NCBI RefSeq assembly: GCF_005160265.1
Contig: NZ_CP039865.1
Location: 1,388,828-1,452,827 of the forward strand
Length of the DNA stretch: 64,000 nt
Origin: Phreatobacter aquaticus
GTDB taxonomy: Bacteria; Pseudomonadota; Alphaproteobacteria; Rhizobiales; Phreatobacteraceae
Direction: 5' to 3'
In this document: in pieces, positions 39,191 to 47,427 of the stretch
Layout: each line of letters begins with the position of its first letter
Numbering within the stretch: position 1 is the first letter of the stretch
The notes under the pieces: model-generated
Seen by the model: the letters and a program-made list of their open reading frames with translations, nothing else
What the model was told of the DNA's origin: nothing
Databases searched by the model: none
Translations under genes and position numbers: made by a program

Positions 39191-39700
39191 TCATGCCGAT
39201 TTCGAGGCGGATGGCCGACCGCCGAGCAGGGACTCATACAGAAGCAGCCCCACCCCCGCAACGATGCCGACATCGGCAATGTTGAAGATGTACCAGCGGA
39301 ACTGCCAGTTGGCCGTCAGGATATGGAAAGCGAAGAAGTCGGCGACAGCGCCATAGAGCACGCGATCGATGCCGTTGCCGAGCGCGCCACCGGCGATCAG
39401 GCCGAGCGCCAGCGCGGTCAGCCGGCTCTCGGCGCGCCACAGCCACCAGCCGATCAGCGCCACCGCGCCGGCCTTGAAGGCCACAAGAACCCACTGGCCG
39501 AGAACGCTCTCCTGCTGGAACATGCCGAAGGAGACGCCCTGGTTCCAGGCGATGATCAGGTCGAGAAACGGCGCGATGGTGATCACCCGCCGGCTCTCGA
39601 TATCGACGACATGCAGCATGAACAGCTTGAAGGCCTGGTCGGCGGCGAGCATCGCCACCAGGGCGATCAGCCCGGCAAGGGCATGAGGAGAACGGGCCAC
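39191..39700 (-). CDS. lspA: lipoprotein signal peptidase LspA
   Basis: A 169-residue inner-membrane aspartic peptidase with four membrane helices that removes signal peptides from prolipoproteins. The two catalytic aspartates are visible in GNGIDRV and FNIADVGI, and the N-terminal segment AADQAFK is typical. The start is the GTG at 39700 with an AAGG upstream; further in-frame upstream sequence is not protein-like. Confidence 0.94.
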   Translation of the reverse strand: MARSPHALAGLIALVAMLAADQAFKLFMLHVVDIESRRVITIAPFLDLIIAWNQGVSFGMFQQESVLGQWVLVAFKAGAVALIGWWLWRAESRLTALALGLIAGGALGNGIDRVLYGAVADFFAFHILTANWQFRWYIFNIADVGIVAGVGLLLYESLLGGRPSASKSA

Positions 39701-39871
39701 GGGCGTGCCTTTGTGATGTCCGGCCGTCGAGGTGGCGTGCCGGACGGTCCGGGTCAAGTCAAATCCGCAGACTGTGTCCGCGCCGATCCGGCTCGACACC
39801 GGCGGGCGGAGCCGTCATATCGGTCGCATCCCGCGGCCAGACCCTCGACTTACCGCCGAGACAGTTTCGAC

Positions 39872-40459
39872 ATGACATCGCACTTCTATTTCGTCCGCCA
39901 CGGTGAGACCGACTGGAATGCCGAAGGCCGGCTGCAGGGCCAGCGCGACATTCCCCTGAACGATGTCGGGCGTGTCCAGGCCGAGGAGGTCGGCACCATT
40001 CTCAGCCGTCTCGTCGAGCGTCCGGAAGACCTGGCCTATATCGCGAGCCCCCTGTCGCGGACGCGCGAGACGATGGAACTGATGCGCGGCCGGCTGGGCC
40101 TTCACCGCAGCGCCTACCGGCAGGACGACCGGCTGAAGGAATTGTCGTTCGGCGCCTGGGAGGGGCTGACCTGGCCCGAGGTCGAGATCAGGAATCCGAA
40201 GCTCGCCGCCGCCCGCATTGCCGACAAATGGAACGTCGCGCCGCCCGAGGGCGAGAGCTACGAAATGCTGACCGGCCGCATCGCGCCCTTCGTCGAGACC
40301 ATGGAGCGGCCCTGCGTGGTGGTGTCTCACGGCGGCGTCGGCCGCGCCTTGATGGCGCTGCTCGGCGGCCTGACGCGCGAACATGCCGCCGAGGTCTATG
40401 TTCGCCAAGGGGTGGTCTATGCGTTCAATGAGGGCCGGTTCGAGGTGATCAGCCCCTAG
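39872..40459 (+). CDS. histidine phosphatase family protein
   Basis: A 195-residue phosphoglycerate-mutase-like phosphatase. The phospho-accepting histidine is in FVRHGETDWN (about residues 7-16), and the second histidine is in VVSHGGVGRAL near the C-terminus. The substrate is not identifiable; the size fits broad-specificity phosphatases or alpha-ribazole phosphatase-like enzymes. ATG at 39872. Divergent from lspA. Confidence 0.9.
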   Translation: MTSHFYFVRHGETDWNAEGRLQGQRDIPLNDVGRVQAEEVGTILSRLVERPEDLAYIASPLSRTRETMELMRGRLGLHRSAYRQDDRLKELSFGAWEGLTWPEVEIRNPKLAAARIADKWNVAPPEGESYEMLTGRIAPFVETMERPCVVVSHGGVGRALMALLGGLTREHAAEVYVRQGVVYAFNEGRFEVISP

Positions 40460-40463
40460 AGCA

Positions 40464-40742
40464 TCACTCGCGGCCGGCAAGACCCCAGAAGCTCTGCGCC
40501 GAGGGAAACCGCGGCCGGCCATTGGTGGCCTCCCACGGGCACTGGAACTGGGTGCGCGCCACGGCATCGTCGACATTGCTCGGGAAGCATTTCGGCCGCG
40601 TTCCGGGAGCCAGCGTGCCGCGGCCCTGGTGGACCAGCAGAACCCGATCACGGGTCTCGTCCTGCATGATCGGCTGCGCAAAGGCCGGCATCGAGGCTGC
40701 AAGGATCAAGGCGGCGAGGCCGGCGGCGGACATGCGGTTCAT
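40464..40742 (-). CDS. small secreted hypothetical protein
   Basis: A 92-residue protein with a signal peptide ending AFAQP. The mature part of about 70 residues has two cysteines (KCFPSNVDD, QFQCPWEATNG) that could form a disulfide. No family recognised. Its stop is 4 bases from the convergent phosphatase stop. Confidence 0.7.
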   Translation of the reverse strand: MNRMSAAGLAALILAASMPAFAQPIMQDETRDRVLLVHQGRGTLAPGTRPKCFPSNVDDAVARTQFQCPWEATNGRPRFPSAQSFWGLAGRE

Positions 40743-40810
40743 GACGGCTCCTGAGATGGGCTTCTTGAACGGCTAGCAGAAATATGCGGCGGCGTCATGG
40801 CGCCGAGGTC

Positions 40811-41302
40811 TCATCGTGTATCCCGGCCAACCGCGCGCCCGAACCGCGCGACAGCGGCGCGCAGGCGCTCGTCCTCGAAGCCGTCAAGCGCTCGGGCAAG
40901 ACGCGTTTCATCGGCGGGAGCCGGTGGCGGTGCCGCCCGCTTCTTCTTCCGCTCCATCGGCACCTGTGTCAGCCGCATGCCAACCACGCAGCGCCAGCCG
41001 AAGAAGCCGTTGACCCGCTCGATGATGACGGGCGCCAGATGCTGCACCTCCAGCGCGAACGGTGCCTCCACGCGCACATGCAGCGTTCCGGGCTCCGGCT
41101 CGTCGAGCCCGGCGCGCCGGCGCGGCCAGGCAATCTTCACCGGCGAGGAGCGGCGGGCCAGATCGTCGCCGACGATCTCGTCCCAGCGGGTCACCACTTC
41201 GGTCGAGGCAAAGCCCGCCTTCTGCAGCGCCTCCGAGATCGGCGCCTGAGCGATGTCGGCGAGCGGCCGGGCGCCTCTGGGGCGAAAGGGTTGTGAAGCC
41301 AT
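40811..41302 (-). CDS. DUF721 / DciA-like protein
   Basis: A 163-residue DUF721 protein: KAGFASTEVVTRWDEIVGDDLARRSSPVKIAWP, then a beta-rich LHVRVEAPFALEVQHL. DciA, the characterised relative, loads the replicative helicase in bacteria lacking DnaC. The gene is divergent from mutY, with only 47 bp between the two ATGs, its usual place in alphaproteobacteria. A basic C-terminal tail follows the domain. Confidence 0.85.
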   Translation of the reverse strand: MASQPFRPRGARPLADIAQAPISEALQKAGFASTEVVTRWDEIVGDDLARRSSPVKIAWPRRRAGLDEPEPGTLHVRVEAPFALEVQHLAPVIIERVNGFFGWRCVVGMRLTQVPMERKKKRAAPPPAPADETRLARALDGFEDERLRAAVARFGRAVGRDTR

Positions 41303-41349
41303 GACAGGGACCGGTTGAATGCGGGCGCTGGGCAGGCGAAGATTCGCCC

Positions 41350-42447
41350 ATGACCGACAATCGCACTCTAGCACGGCGCCCCGCCGGCCGGCAGGGGACC
41401 AGGGCCCCGCACGCGCGTGACCTGCTCGCCTGGTACGACCGCCACCGCCGCGCGCTGCCTTGGCGCGCGCTGCCCGGCGAGCATGCCGATCCCTATCGCG
41501 TCTGGCTGTCGGAGATCATGCTGCAGCAGACGACCGTGAAGGCCGTCGGCCCCTATTTCGCGAAATTCCTGGCGCTCTGGCCGGATGTCGGGGTCCTGGC
41601 CGCGAGCCCGGTCGAGGAGGTCATGAAGGCCTGGGCGGGCCTTGGCTATTATTCGCGGGCCCGCAACCTCCATGCCTGCGCAAAGGCCGTTGTTGCCGAT
41701 CATGGCGGGCTCTTTCCAGCCTCGCTCGAGGACCTGCGCGCCCTGCCAGGCATCGGCGACTATACGGCCGCCGCCATTGCCTCCATCGCCTTCGGGATCG
41801 CCGCGCCGGTGGTCGACGGCAATGTCGAGCGCGTTGTCACCCGTCTCAATCTGATGGAGACGCCGCTTCCGGCCGCAAAGCCCGCGATCCGCGCCCGCGT
41901 TGCCGAATTGCTCGATTCCGCCCGCCCCGGCGATTTCGCGCAAGCCACGATGGATCTCGGCGCAACCATCTGCACGCCGAAGCGGCCGGCCTGCGCGCTC
42001 TGCCCCTGGACCGGCGCCTGTCGCGCCGAGGCCGAGGGACGGCAGGAGGAGTTTCCGGTCAAGGCGGCCAGGAAGGCGCGCGACACCCGCTATGGCGCGG
42101 CCTTTGTTGTCGTGAGCGCCGATGGAAAACTCCTGGTGCGCACGCGACCCGACAAGGGCCTGCTCGGCGGCATGACCGAAGTGCCGGGTTCGGACTGGAG
42201 CGCCGGCTTCGATCCGGAGGGTGCCGAGCCGCCCATCGAGGCGCGGTTTCGCCGCTTGGCCGGCACGGTGACCCATGTCTTCACCCATTTCCCGCTGGAG
42301 CTGACGGTCAGCCGTGCCGATGTGCGCGCCGGCACGCGGCCGCCTGCCGGCATGCGCTGGATCCCGCTGTCGGAGGTCGCAGGGGAGGCGTTTCCGACGC
42401 TGATGCGCAAGGTGATCGCTCACGCAATGGGCGATGGAGATCGGTAG
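41350..42447 (+). CDS. mutY: A/G-specific adenine glycosylase MutY
   Basis: A 365-residue DNA-repair glycosylase that removes adenine opposite 8-oxoguanine. The catalytic Glu is E55 (SEIMLQQT). The helix-hairpin-helix is LPGIGDYTAAAI and the catalytic Asp is D156 (VVDGNVERV). The 4Fe-4S cysteines are C208, C215, C218 and C224. The C-terminal NUDIX-like domain (about 240-360) recognises 8-oxoG. Divergent from the DUF721 gene. Confidence 0.95.
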   Translation: MTDNRTLARRPAGRQGTRAPHARDLLAWYDRHRRALPWRALPGEHADPYRVWLSEIMLQQTTVKAVGPYFAKFLALWPDVGVLAASPVEEVMKAWAGLGYYSRARNLHACAKAVVADHGGLFPASLEDLRALPGIGDYTAAAIASIAFGIAAPVVDGNVERVVTRLNLMETPLPAAKPAIRARVAELLDSARPGDFAQATMDLGATICTPKRPACALCPWTGACRAEAEGRQEEFPVKAARKARDTRYGAAFVVVSADGKLLVRTRPDKGLLGGMTEVPGSDWSAGFDPEGAEPPIEARFRRLAGTVTHVFTHFPLELTVSRADVRAGTRPPAGMRWIPLSEVAGEAFPTLMRKVIAHAMGDGDR

Positions 42448-42478
42448 GCGCTCGCGACGGATGGCGTTGGGCGGGTGA

Positions 42479-42507
42479 GGGGCCATTCCTGTGCAGGATT
42501 AGGCCCC
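42479..42507. terminator. stem-loop between convergent mutY and pcaG
   Basis: GGGGCC (42479-42484) pairs with GGCCCC (42502-42507), with an inner TCCTG-TG-CAGGA stem. It is the only structure in the 65-bp convergent gap. No T-run follows on either strand, so factor-independent termination is uncertain. Confidence 0.4.
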
Positions 42508-42512
42508 CGGGT

Positions 42513-43103
42513 TCACACCGCGAAGAACACCGTCTCGTTGTCGCCCTGCAGCCGGATATCGAGCCGGTAGGTCGAGCCATCCTTCTTCGCAATCAGCGTA
42601 TCGCGGCGGTCCGCCGGCACCAGGGCCAGGATCGGATCGGAGGCATTGGCCGCCTCGCCCTCGAAATAGATGCGGGTGAACAGGTGCTTCAGCATGCCAC
42701 GGCCGAACACGGCAACCACCATGTGCGGCGCCTGCATCGTGCCGTTGGGACCCGGAACCTGCCCGGGCTTGATCGTGTCGAAGCGATAGACGCCGTCCGG
42801 CGTGTCCGATCGGCCGAAGCCCATGAACGCGTTCGAGGCGCGCGGGCGCCCGTCCGCCGGATGGGCATAGCGGCCTTCGGAATCGGCCTGCCAGATCTCC
42901 ATCATGACATCAGGCACGAGCGTGCCTTCGCCATCGAAGACGCGGCCGGTGAGCACGATCCGCTCACCTGCCGTGCCAGGGGCGGCGACGTGGCCGTCCG
43001 CCGATGTCGGCACGGGATAGGCGGAGCCGGGCGTCAGGCCATAGTGGAAGAACGGGCCGACGGTCTGCGACGGGGTGATGCCGTCCGGGCGAGGATTGGT
43101 CAT
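42513..43103 (-). CDS. pcaG: protocatechuate 3,4-dioxygenase alpha subunit
   Basis: A 196-residue subunit of the ring-cleaving dioxygenase that converts protocatechuate to beta-carboxymuconate. The alpha-type start TPSQTVGPFFHYGLTPG and the intradiol dioxygenase core GEGTLVPDVMMEIWQADSEGRY are clear. The alpha subunit lacks the iron ligands. The ATG at 43103 has a GAGG upstream and starts 13 bases after pcaH. It is the last gene of the pca operon. Confidence 0.94.
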   Translation of the reverse strand: MTNPRPDGITPSQTVGPFFHYGLTPGSAYPVPTSADGHVAAPGTAGERIVLTGRVFDGEGTLVPDVMMEIWQADSEGRYAHPADGRPRASNAFMGFGRSDTPDGVYRFDTIKPGQVPGPNGTMQAPHMVVAVFGRGMLKHLFTRIYFEGEAANASDPILALVPADRRDTLIAKKDGSTYRLDIRLQGDNETVFFAV

Positions 43104-43116
43104 GGCTGCGCCTCGC

Positions 43117-43827
43117 TCAATGGGCATGGGGTTCTTCGGTGGGCGTGGCTTCGCGTCCGCGCACCACGATGTCGAACTGATAGCCGAGCGCCCATTCGGG
43201 TTTCGTCGTCTCCAGGTCGAAGCGGGCGATCAGCCGCTGGCGCGCCCGCTCGTCGGGAATGCCGTTGAAGATCGGATCGAACGGGAACAGCGGGTCGCCC
43301 GGGAAATACATCTGGGTGACCAGCCGCGACAGGAAACTCGGGCCGAACACCGAGAAATGGATATGGGCGGGGCGCCAGGCATTGTGGTGGTTGCGCCAGG
43401 GATAGGCGCCCGGCTTGATCGTCGTGAACGTATAGCGGCCGTCCTCGCCGGTGAGGTAGCGGCCAGCCCCGGTGAAATTCGGGTCGAGCGGCGCCGGATG
43501 CTGGTCGCGGGTATGGACGTAGCGGCCGGCGGCATTGGCCTGCCAGAGCTCCACCAGTGCGTCCTTCACCGGACGGCCATCCTCGTCCAGCACGCGGCCG
43601 GTGACGATGATCCGCTCGCCCTGCGGCTCGCCGGCATGCTGGCGGGTGAGGTCGCCGTCGCTCTCGCGCACGGCGCCATGGCCGTAAACCGGGCCCGTCG
43701 TCTCCGACAGCGTGTGCGGCACGATGATCAGCGGCTTCTGCGGGGCCCGCAGGATGGTGCTGGTATAGGCGGGGGCGAGGCTGGGCGGATGGGCTTCCAT
43801 CGACTTCAGCGGAAAGACCAGGCTCAT
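43117..43827 (-). CDS. pcaH: protocatechuate 3,4-dioxygenase beta subunit
   Basis: A 236-residue catalytic subunit with all four Fe(III) ligands at the canonical spacing: Y103 (GRYVH), Y142 (GAYPW), H155 and H157 (PAHIHFS). With PcaG it performs intradiol cleavage of protocatechuate. GGAGG lies 10 bases before the ATG at 43827. It is preceded by a 93-base gap after pcaF with an 11-bp imperfect hairpin (43887-43910). Confidence 0.95.
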   Translation of the reverse strand: MSLVFPLKSMEAHPPSLAPAYTSTILRAPQKPLIIVPHTLSETTGPVYGHGAVRESDGDLTRQHAGEPQGERIIVTGRVLDEDGRPVKDALVELWQANAAGRYVHTRDQHPAPLDPNFTGAGRYLTGEDGRYTFTTIKPGAYPWRNHHNAWRPAHIHFSVFGPSFLSRLVTQMYFPGDPLFPFDPIFNGIPDERARQRLIARFDLETTKPEWALGYQFDIVVRGREATPTEEPHAH

Positions 43828-43886
43828 GGGATCATATCCTCCGGGTAGGCGTCGCTCTTGGCGGTTCTTCAGTCTTCGGGGGAAGG

Positions 43887-43910
43887 TGCCGGCCCGCGTG
43901 CGGACCGGCA
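43887..43910 (-). other. hairpin between pcaF and pcaH
   Basis: TGCCGG and CCGGCA form the outer stem, with five further inner pairs including one G-T, around a two-base loop. It lies 10 bases after the pcaF stop in the operon mRNA. There is no T-run, so it is more likely a processing or stability element, or a weak attenuator. Confidence 0.4.
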
Positions 43911-43920
43911 TTGATCAGCG

Positions 43921-45126
<1,206 letters not shown>

Positions 45127-45164
45127 GTCAGTCTCCCGGTCTCAAGGCCTGATGGGACCATTGC

Positions 45165-45336
45165 GGGTCCTTCGAGGCTCATTCTCTGGCGCTCTCTCGC
45201 ACCTCAGGATGAGGAACGTGGACCTGATGGCCATCTTGGCCAAGCCACTCCACATCCTTTCAGGGCTCCCCGACTGCAGCGCCGCCCACCCCTTCCTCAT
45301 CCTGAGGTGCGAGCGTCAGCGAGCCTCGAAGGACCC
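45165..45336. repeat. ~170-bp dispersed palindromic repeat in the pcaJ-pcaF gap
   Basis: The element is an imperfect giant palindrome. A perfect 16-bp outer arm (45165-45180 with 45321-45336) and a perfect 21-bp inner arm (45196-45216 with 45293-45313) surround a roughly 76-bp centre. The arms contain CCTTCGAGG and CCTCAGGATGAGG, a type of intergenic repeat frequent in Bosea/Bradyrhizobium-like genomes. It occupies nearly all of the space between pcaJ and pcaF and would fold into a long hairpin in the operon mRNA. Confidence 0.85.
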
Positions 45337-45348
45337 TCTCTCAAACTA

Positions 45349-46116
45349 TCACGCCGCGTGGGCGGCCTTGGTGCGCGCCTGCAGATCGCGCAGCACGGTC
45401 AGTTCCAGCTCCGACGGTGCCGGCGTCTCCACCGTGCTCGCCGCAAATTTCACCGGCCAGCCGCAATTGGCCTGGATCTGATCGCGCGTCACGCCAGGAT
45501 GGATCGAGGTCACGGTCAGCTCGCTCGTATCGGCGTCCGGCTCGAACACGCAGAGGTCGGTGATCAGCCTGGTCGGCCCGCGGGTCTTCACCCCCAGCGC
45601 CTCGCGCGAGCCCTTGCCGGTGCCGTGGCCGAGGGACGTGATGAAGGGCAACTTGTCCATGAAGGCGCGCTGGCCCATGGCCATGATGATGAAGATCTGA
45701 CCGCAATGGATGGCGATCTCCGGCGCGCCGCCGCCGCCGGGCAGACGGACCTTAGGCTGGTCGTAAGGGCCGACCACCGTCGTGTTGAGATTGGCGAAGC
45801 GGTCGATCTGCGCGCCACCCAGGAACCCCACCGTGATCCGGCCACCCTGCAGCCAGTAGCGGAACATTTCCGGCACCGAGACGGTGGTGAGCGCGGTGTC
45901 GCAGAGTTCGCCGTCGCCGATCGACAGCGGCAGGACGGTCGGCCGGGTCGACAGCGTACCGCTCTCGTAGATCAGCGTGATCTTCGGTGAGTGGGTCAGG
46001 CGGGCGAGATTGCAGGCCGCCGACGGCGCGCCGATGCCGACGAAGCAGACATCGTCGTTTGTCAGCAGCCGGGAGGCCGCAATCGTCATGATCTCGTTCG
46101 GGCTGTAGGTGCTCAT
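45349..46116 (-). CDS. pcaJ: 3-oxoadipate CoA-transferase subunit B
   Basis: A 255-residue family I CoA-transferase beta subunit. The catalytic glutamate is probably E51 in IYESGTLSTRP. It transfers CoA from succinyl-CoA to beta-ketoadipate. At 255 residues it is closer in size to CatJ/GctB-type subunits than to the ~213-residue PcaJ of Pseudomonas. It starts 13 bases after pcaI. Confidence 0.9.
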   Translation of the reverse strand: MSTYSPNEIMTIAASRLLTNDDVCFVGIGAPSAACNLARLTHSPKITLIYESGTLSTRPTVLPLSIGDGELCDTALTTVSVPEMFRYWLQGGRITVGFLGGAQIDRFANLNTTVVGPYDQPKVRLPGGGGAPEIAIHCGQIFIIMAMGQRAFMDKLPFITSLGHGTGKGSREALGVKTRGPTRLITDLCVFEPDADTSELTVTSIHPGVTRDQIQANCGWPVKFAASTVETPAPSELELTVLRDLQARTKAAHAA

Positions 46117-46129
46117 CGGACGGATCCCC

Positions 46130-46990
46130 TCACTTGGCCGCGACGGCGAAGCGGCGCGCCTGGGCCGCGAACGCATCCGGCCCGCTGTTGATGACGTTCT
46201 CGTCCATCCACTTCAGGAAGGTCTCGCGCTCCCGCGAAATCGTGTCCCAGCCGATGTAGAAGGCATTGTCGCGCTTGTAATAGCCCTGCGCATAGGAGGG
46301 ATGGGCGCCGCCCTGAACCTTCACCACCGCGCCGACCGTCCAGGACGGCAGGATCACCGCATTGGCGTTGCGCGGGCCGAAATCCTCGACGATCTCCTCG
46401 ACAGTGACGATCGAGCGCTTGGCGGCCAGCACCGCCTCCTTCTGCACGCCGACAATGCCCTCAAGCATCACATTGCCCTCGCGGTCGGCCTTCAGCGCAT
46501 GAATGATCGAGACGTCGGGGCGCACCGCCGGAACGGTTGCCAGCACCTCGCCGGTATAGGGACAGGTCACCGAGCGGATGTTCGGATTGACCTTGGGCAG
46601 GTCGACGCCCTTGTAGCCGCGGAACACCGCGAAGGGCAGATTGGCCGCGCCGGCTTCGAACGCGTTCGCCATGGCGGCGTGGGAATGCTCCTCGATCTCC
46701 AGCTTGTGCGGCCAGTGGTTCTCCACCGCGTCGCGCATCCGGTGCAGCGAGCCGACGCCGGGATTGCCGGCCCAGGAGAAGATCAGCTTCTTCACCAGGC
46801 CCATGCCGATCAACTGGTCGTAGAGAATGTCCGGCGTCATGCGGATGAGGGTGAGATCGCGCTTTTTCTGGCGGATCACCTCATGACCGGCGGCATAGGG
46901 GATCAGGTGGGTGAACCCTTCCATGGCCACCGTGTCGCCGTCACGAACGTGGCGGGCAACGGCGTCCGGCAGGGACAGGAATTCGGCCAT
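46130..46990 (-). CDS. pcaI: 3-oxoadipate CoA-transferase subunit A
   Basis: A 286-residue CoA-transferase alpha subunit with MEGFTHLIPYAAGHEVIRQ near the N-terminus and SWAGNPGVGSLHRMRDA. It works with PcaJ. Like PcaJ it matches the longer CatI/GctA size class (about 280 residues) rather than the ~230-residue Pseudomonas PcaI; the pca context supports beta-ketoadipate as substrate. It is the first gene of the operon, with PcaR-like boxes 56-89 bases upstream of its start. Confidence 0.9.
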   Translation of the reverse strand: MAEFLSLPDAVARHVRDGDTVAMEGFTHLIPYAAGHEVIRQKKRDLTLIRMTPDILYDQLIGMGLVKKLIFSWAGNPGVGSLHRMRDAVENHWPHKLEIEEHSHAAMANAFEAGAANLPFAVFRGYKGVDLPKVNPNIRSVTCPYTGEVLATVPAVRPDVSIIHALKADREGNVMLEGIVGVQKEAVLAAKRSIVTVEEIVEDFGPRNANAVILPSWTVGAVVKVQGGAHPSYAQGYYKRDNAFYIGWDTISRERETFLKWMDENVINSGPDAFAAQARRFAVAAK

Positions 46991-47045
46991 GATCAGCTTC
47001 CTCGCATTCGGCCCTTGTCCTTGCGTTGGCGGCCCGGTCTGTCAA

Positions 47046-47079
47046 GTGCGATATTCGACATAGGGTGCGCTAATCGCAC
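47046..47079. promoter_or_regulatory. tandem PcaR-like (IclR-family) operator boxes
   Basis: Box 1 GTGCGATATTCGACA (47046-47060) and box 2 GTGCGCTAATCGCAC (47065-47079, a perfect GTGCG-N5-CGCAC palindrome) resemble the PcaR/PcaU-type site GTTCGATAATCGCAC known from Pseudomonas. Box 2 differs from that at two positions. They lie directly upstream of the putative -35 of pcaI, where an IclR-type activator responding to beta-ketoadipate would bind. The regulator gene itself is not in the window. Confidence 0.6.
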
Positions 47080-47294
47080 AAAATGCGTGTCTTGTGCCAT
47101 GAGTTCGCGCCGTCATTCCAAGCTATGCGCTCGGCGAGCAAAAATAATCCGCCACGGCATGGCTCCAAGGAATGGCTCTACCGCCACGGCTTATGCCCAT
47201 TTTCTCGGCATTTGCAGCGCTGTGCTGTCACTGTGCAATTGTCCGCCGGGCCGAAGTCGCCGGCTTTCCGGCGGGGGGACCGGAAAACCCCTTA

Positions 47295-47310
47295 TGGCAC
47301 AGGCTTTGCC
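47295..47310 (+). promoter_or_regulatory. sigma-54 (-24/-12) promoter of the ABC transporter operon
   Basis: TGGCACAGGCTTTGCC has the consensus TGGCAC and TTGC blocks with correct GG-N10-GC spacing (GG 47296-47297, GC 47308-47309). It points towards the substrate-binding protein gene, with an expected leader of about 107 bases. An activating enhancer-binding protein would be needed; none is encoded nearby. Confidence 0.65.
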
Positions 47311-47427
47311 AAGCGCTACCGTGCCTGTCTGGAACCTCTGCAAATTGCAACAGGGGTCCGGCAAAGGGTCGACAGGACCCTCGTCCCGCAACAGGGGCGG
47401 CACTGGTTTTCGAGGGGAGTTCCATTC

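Larger units (their letters stand above)
46991..47427. other. 437-bp divergent regulatory region between pcaI and the ABC transporter
   Basis: It carries two PcaR-like boxes on the pcaI side (47046-47079), with a TTGACA reading towards pcaI at 47045-47040, and a sigma-54 promoter on the ABC side (47295-47310). ORFs overlapping it have no protein character. An imperfect GC-rich hairpin (GCCGGC...GCCGGC type) lies around 47252-47275. Confidence 0.7.

Noticed and set aside
38411-39871. Very long open frame upstream of the histidine phosphatase (about 487 extra codons)
   Set aside because: It is antisense to lspA and the secreted protein gene. High G+C makes long antisense frames common, and the translated extension has no protein character, so the gene was started at 39872.
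45165-45336. Palindromic repeat as an insertion sequence
   Set aside because: Too short for a transposase gene and with no target-site duplication that I can see; it fits a small dispersed repeat better.
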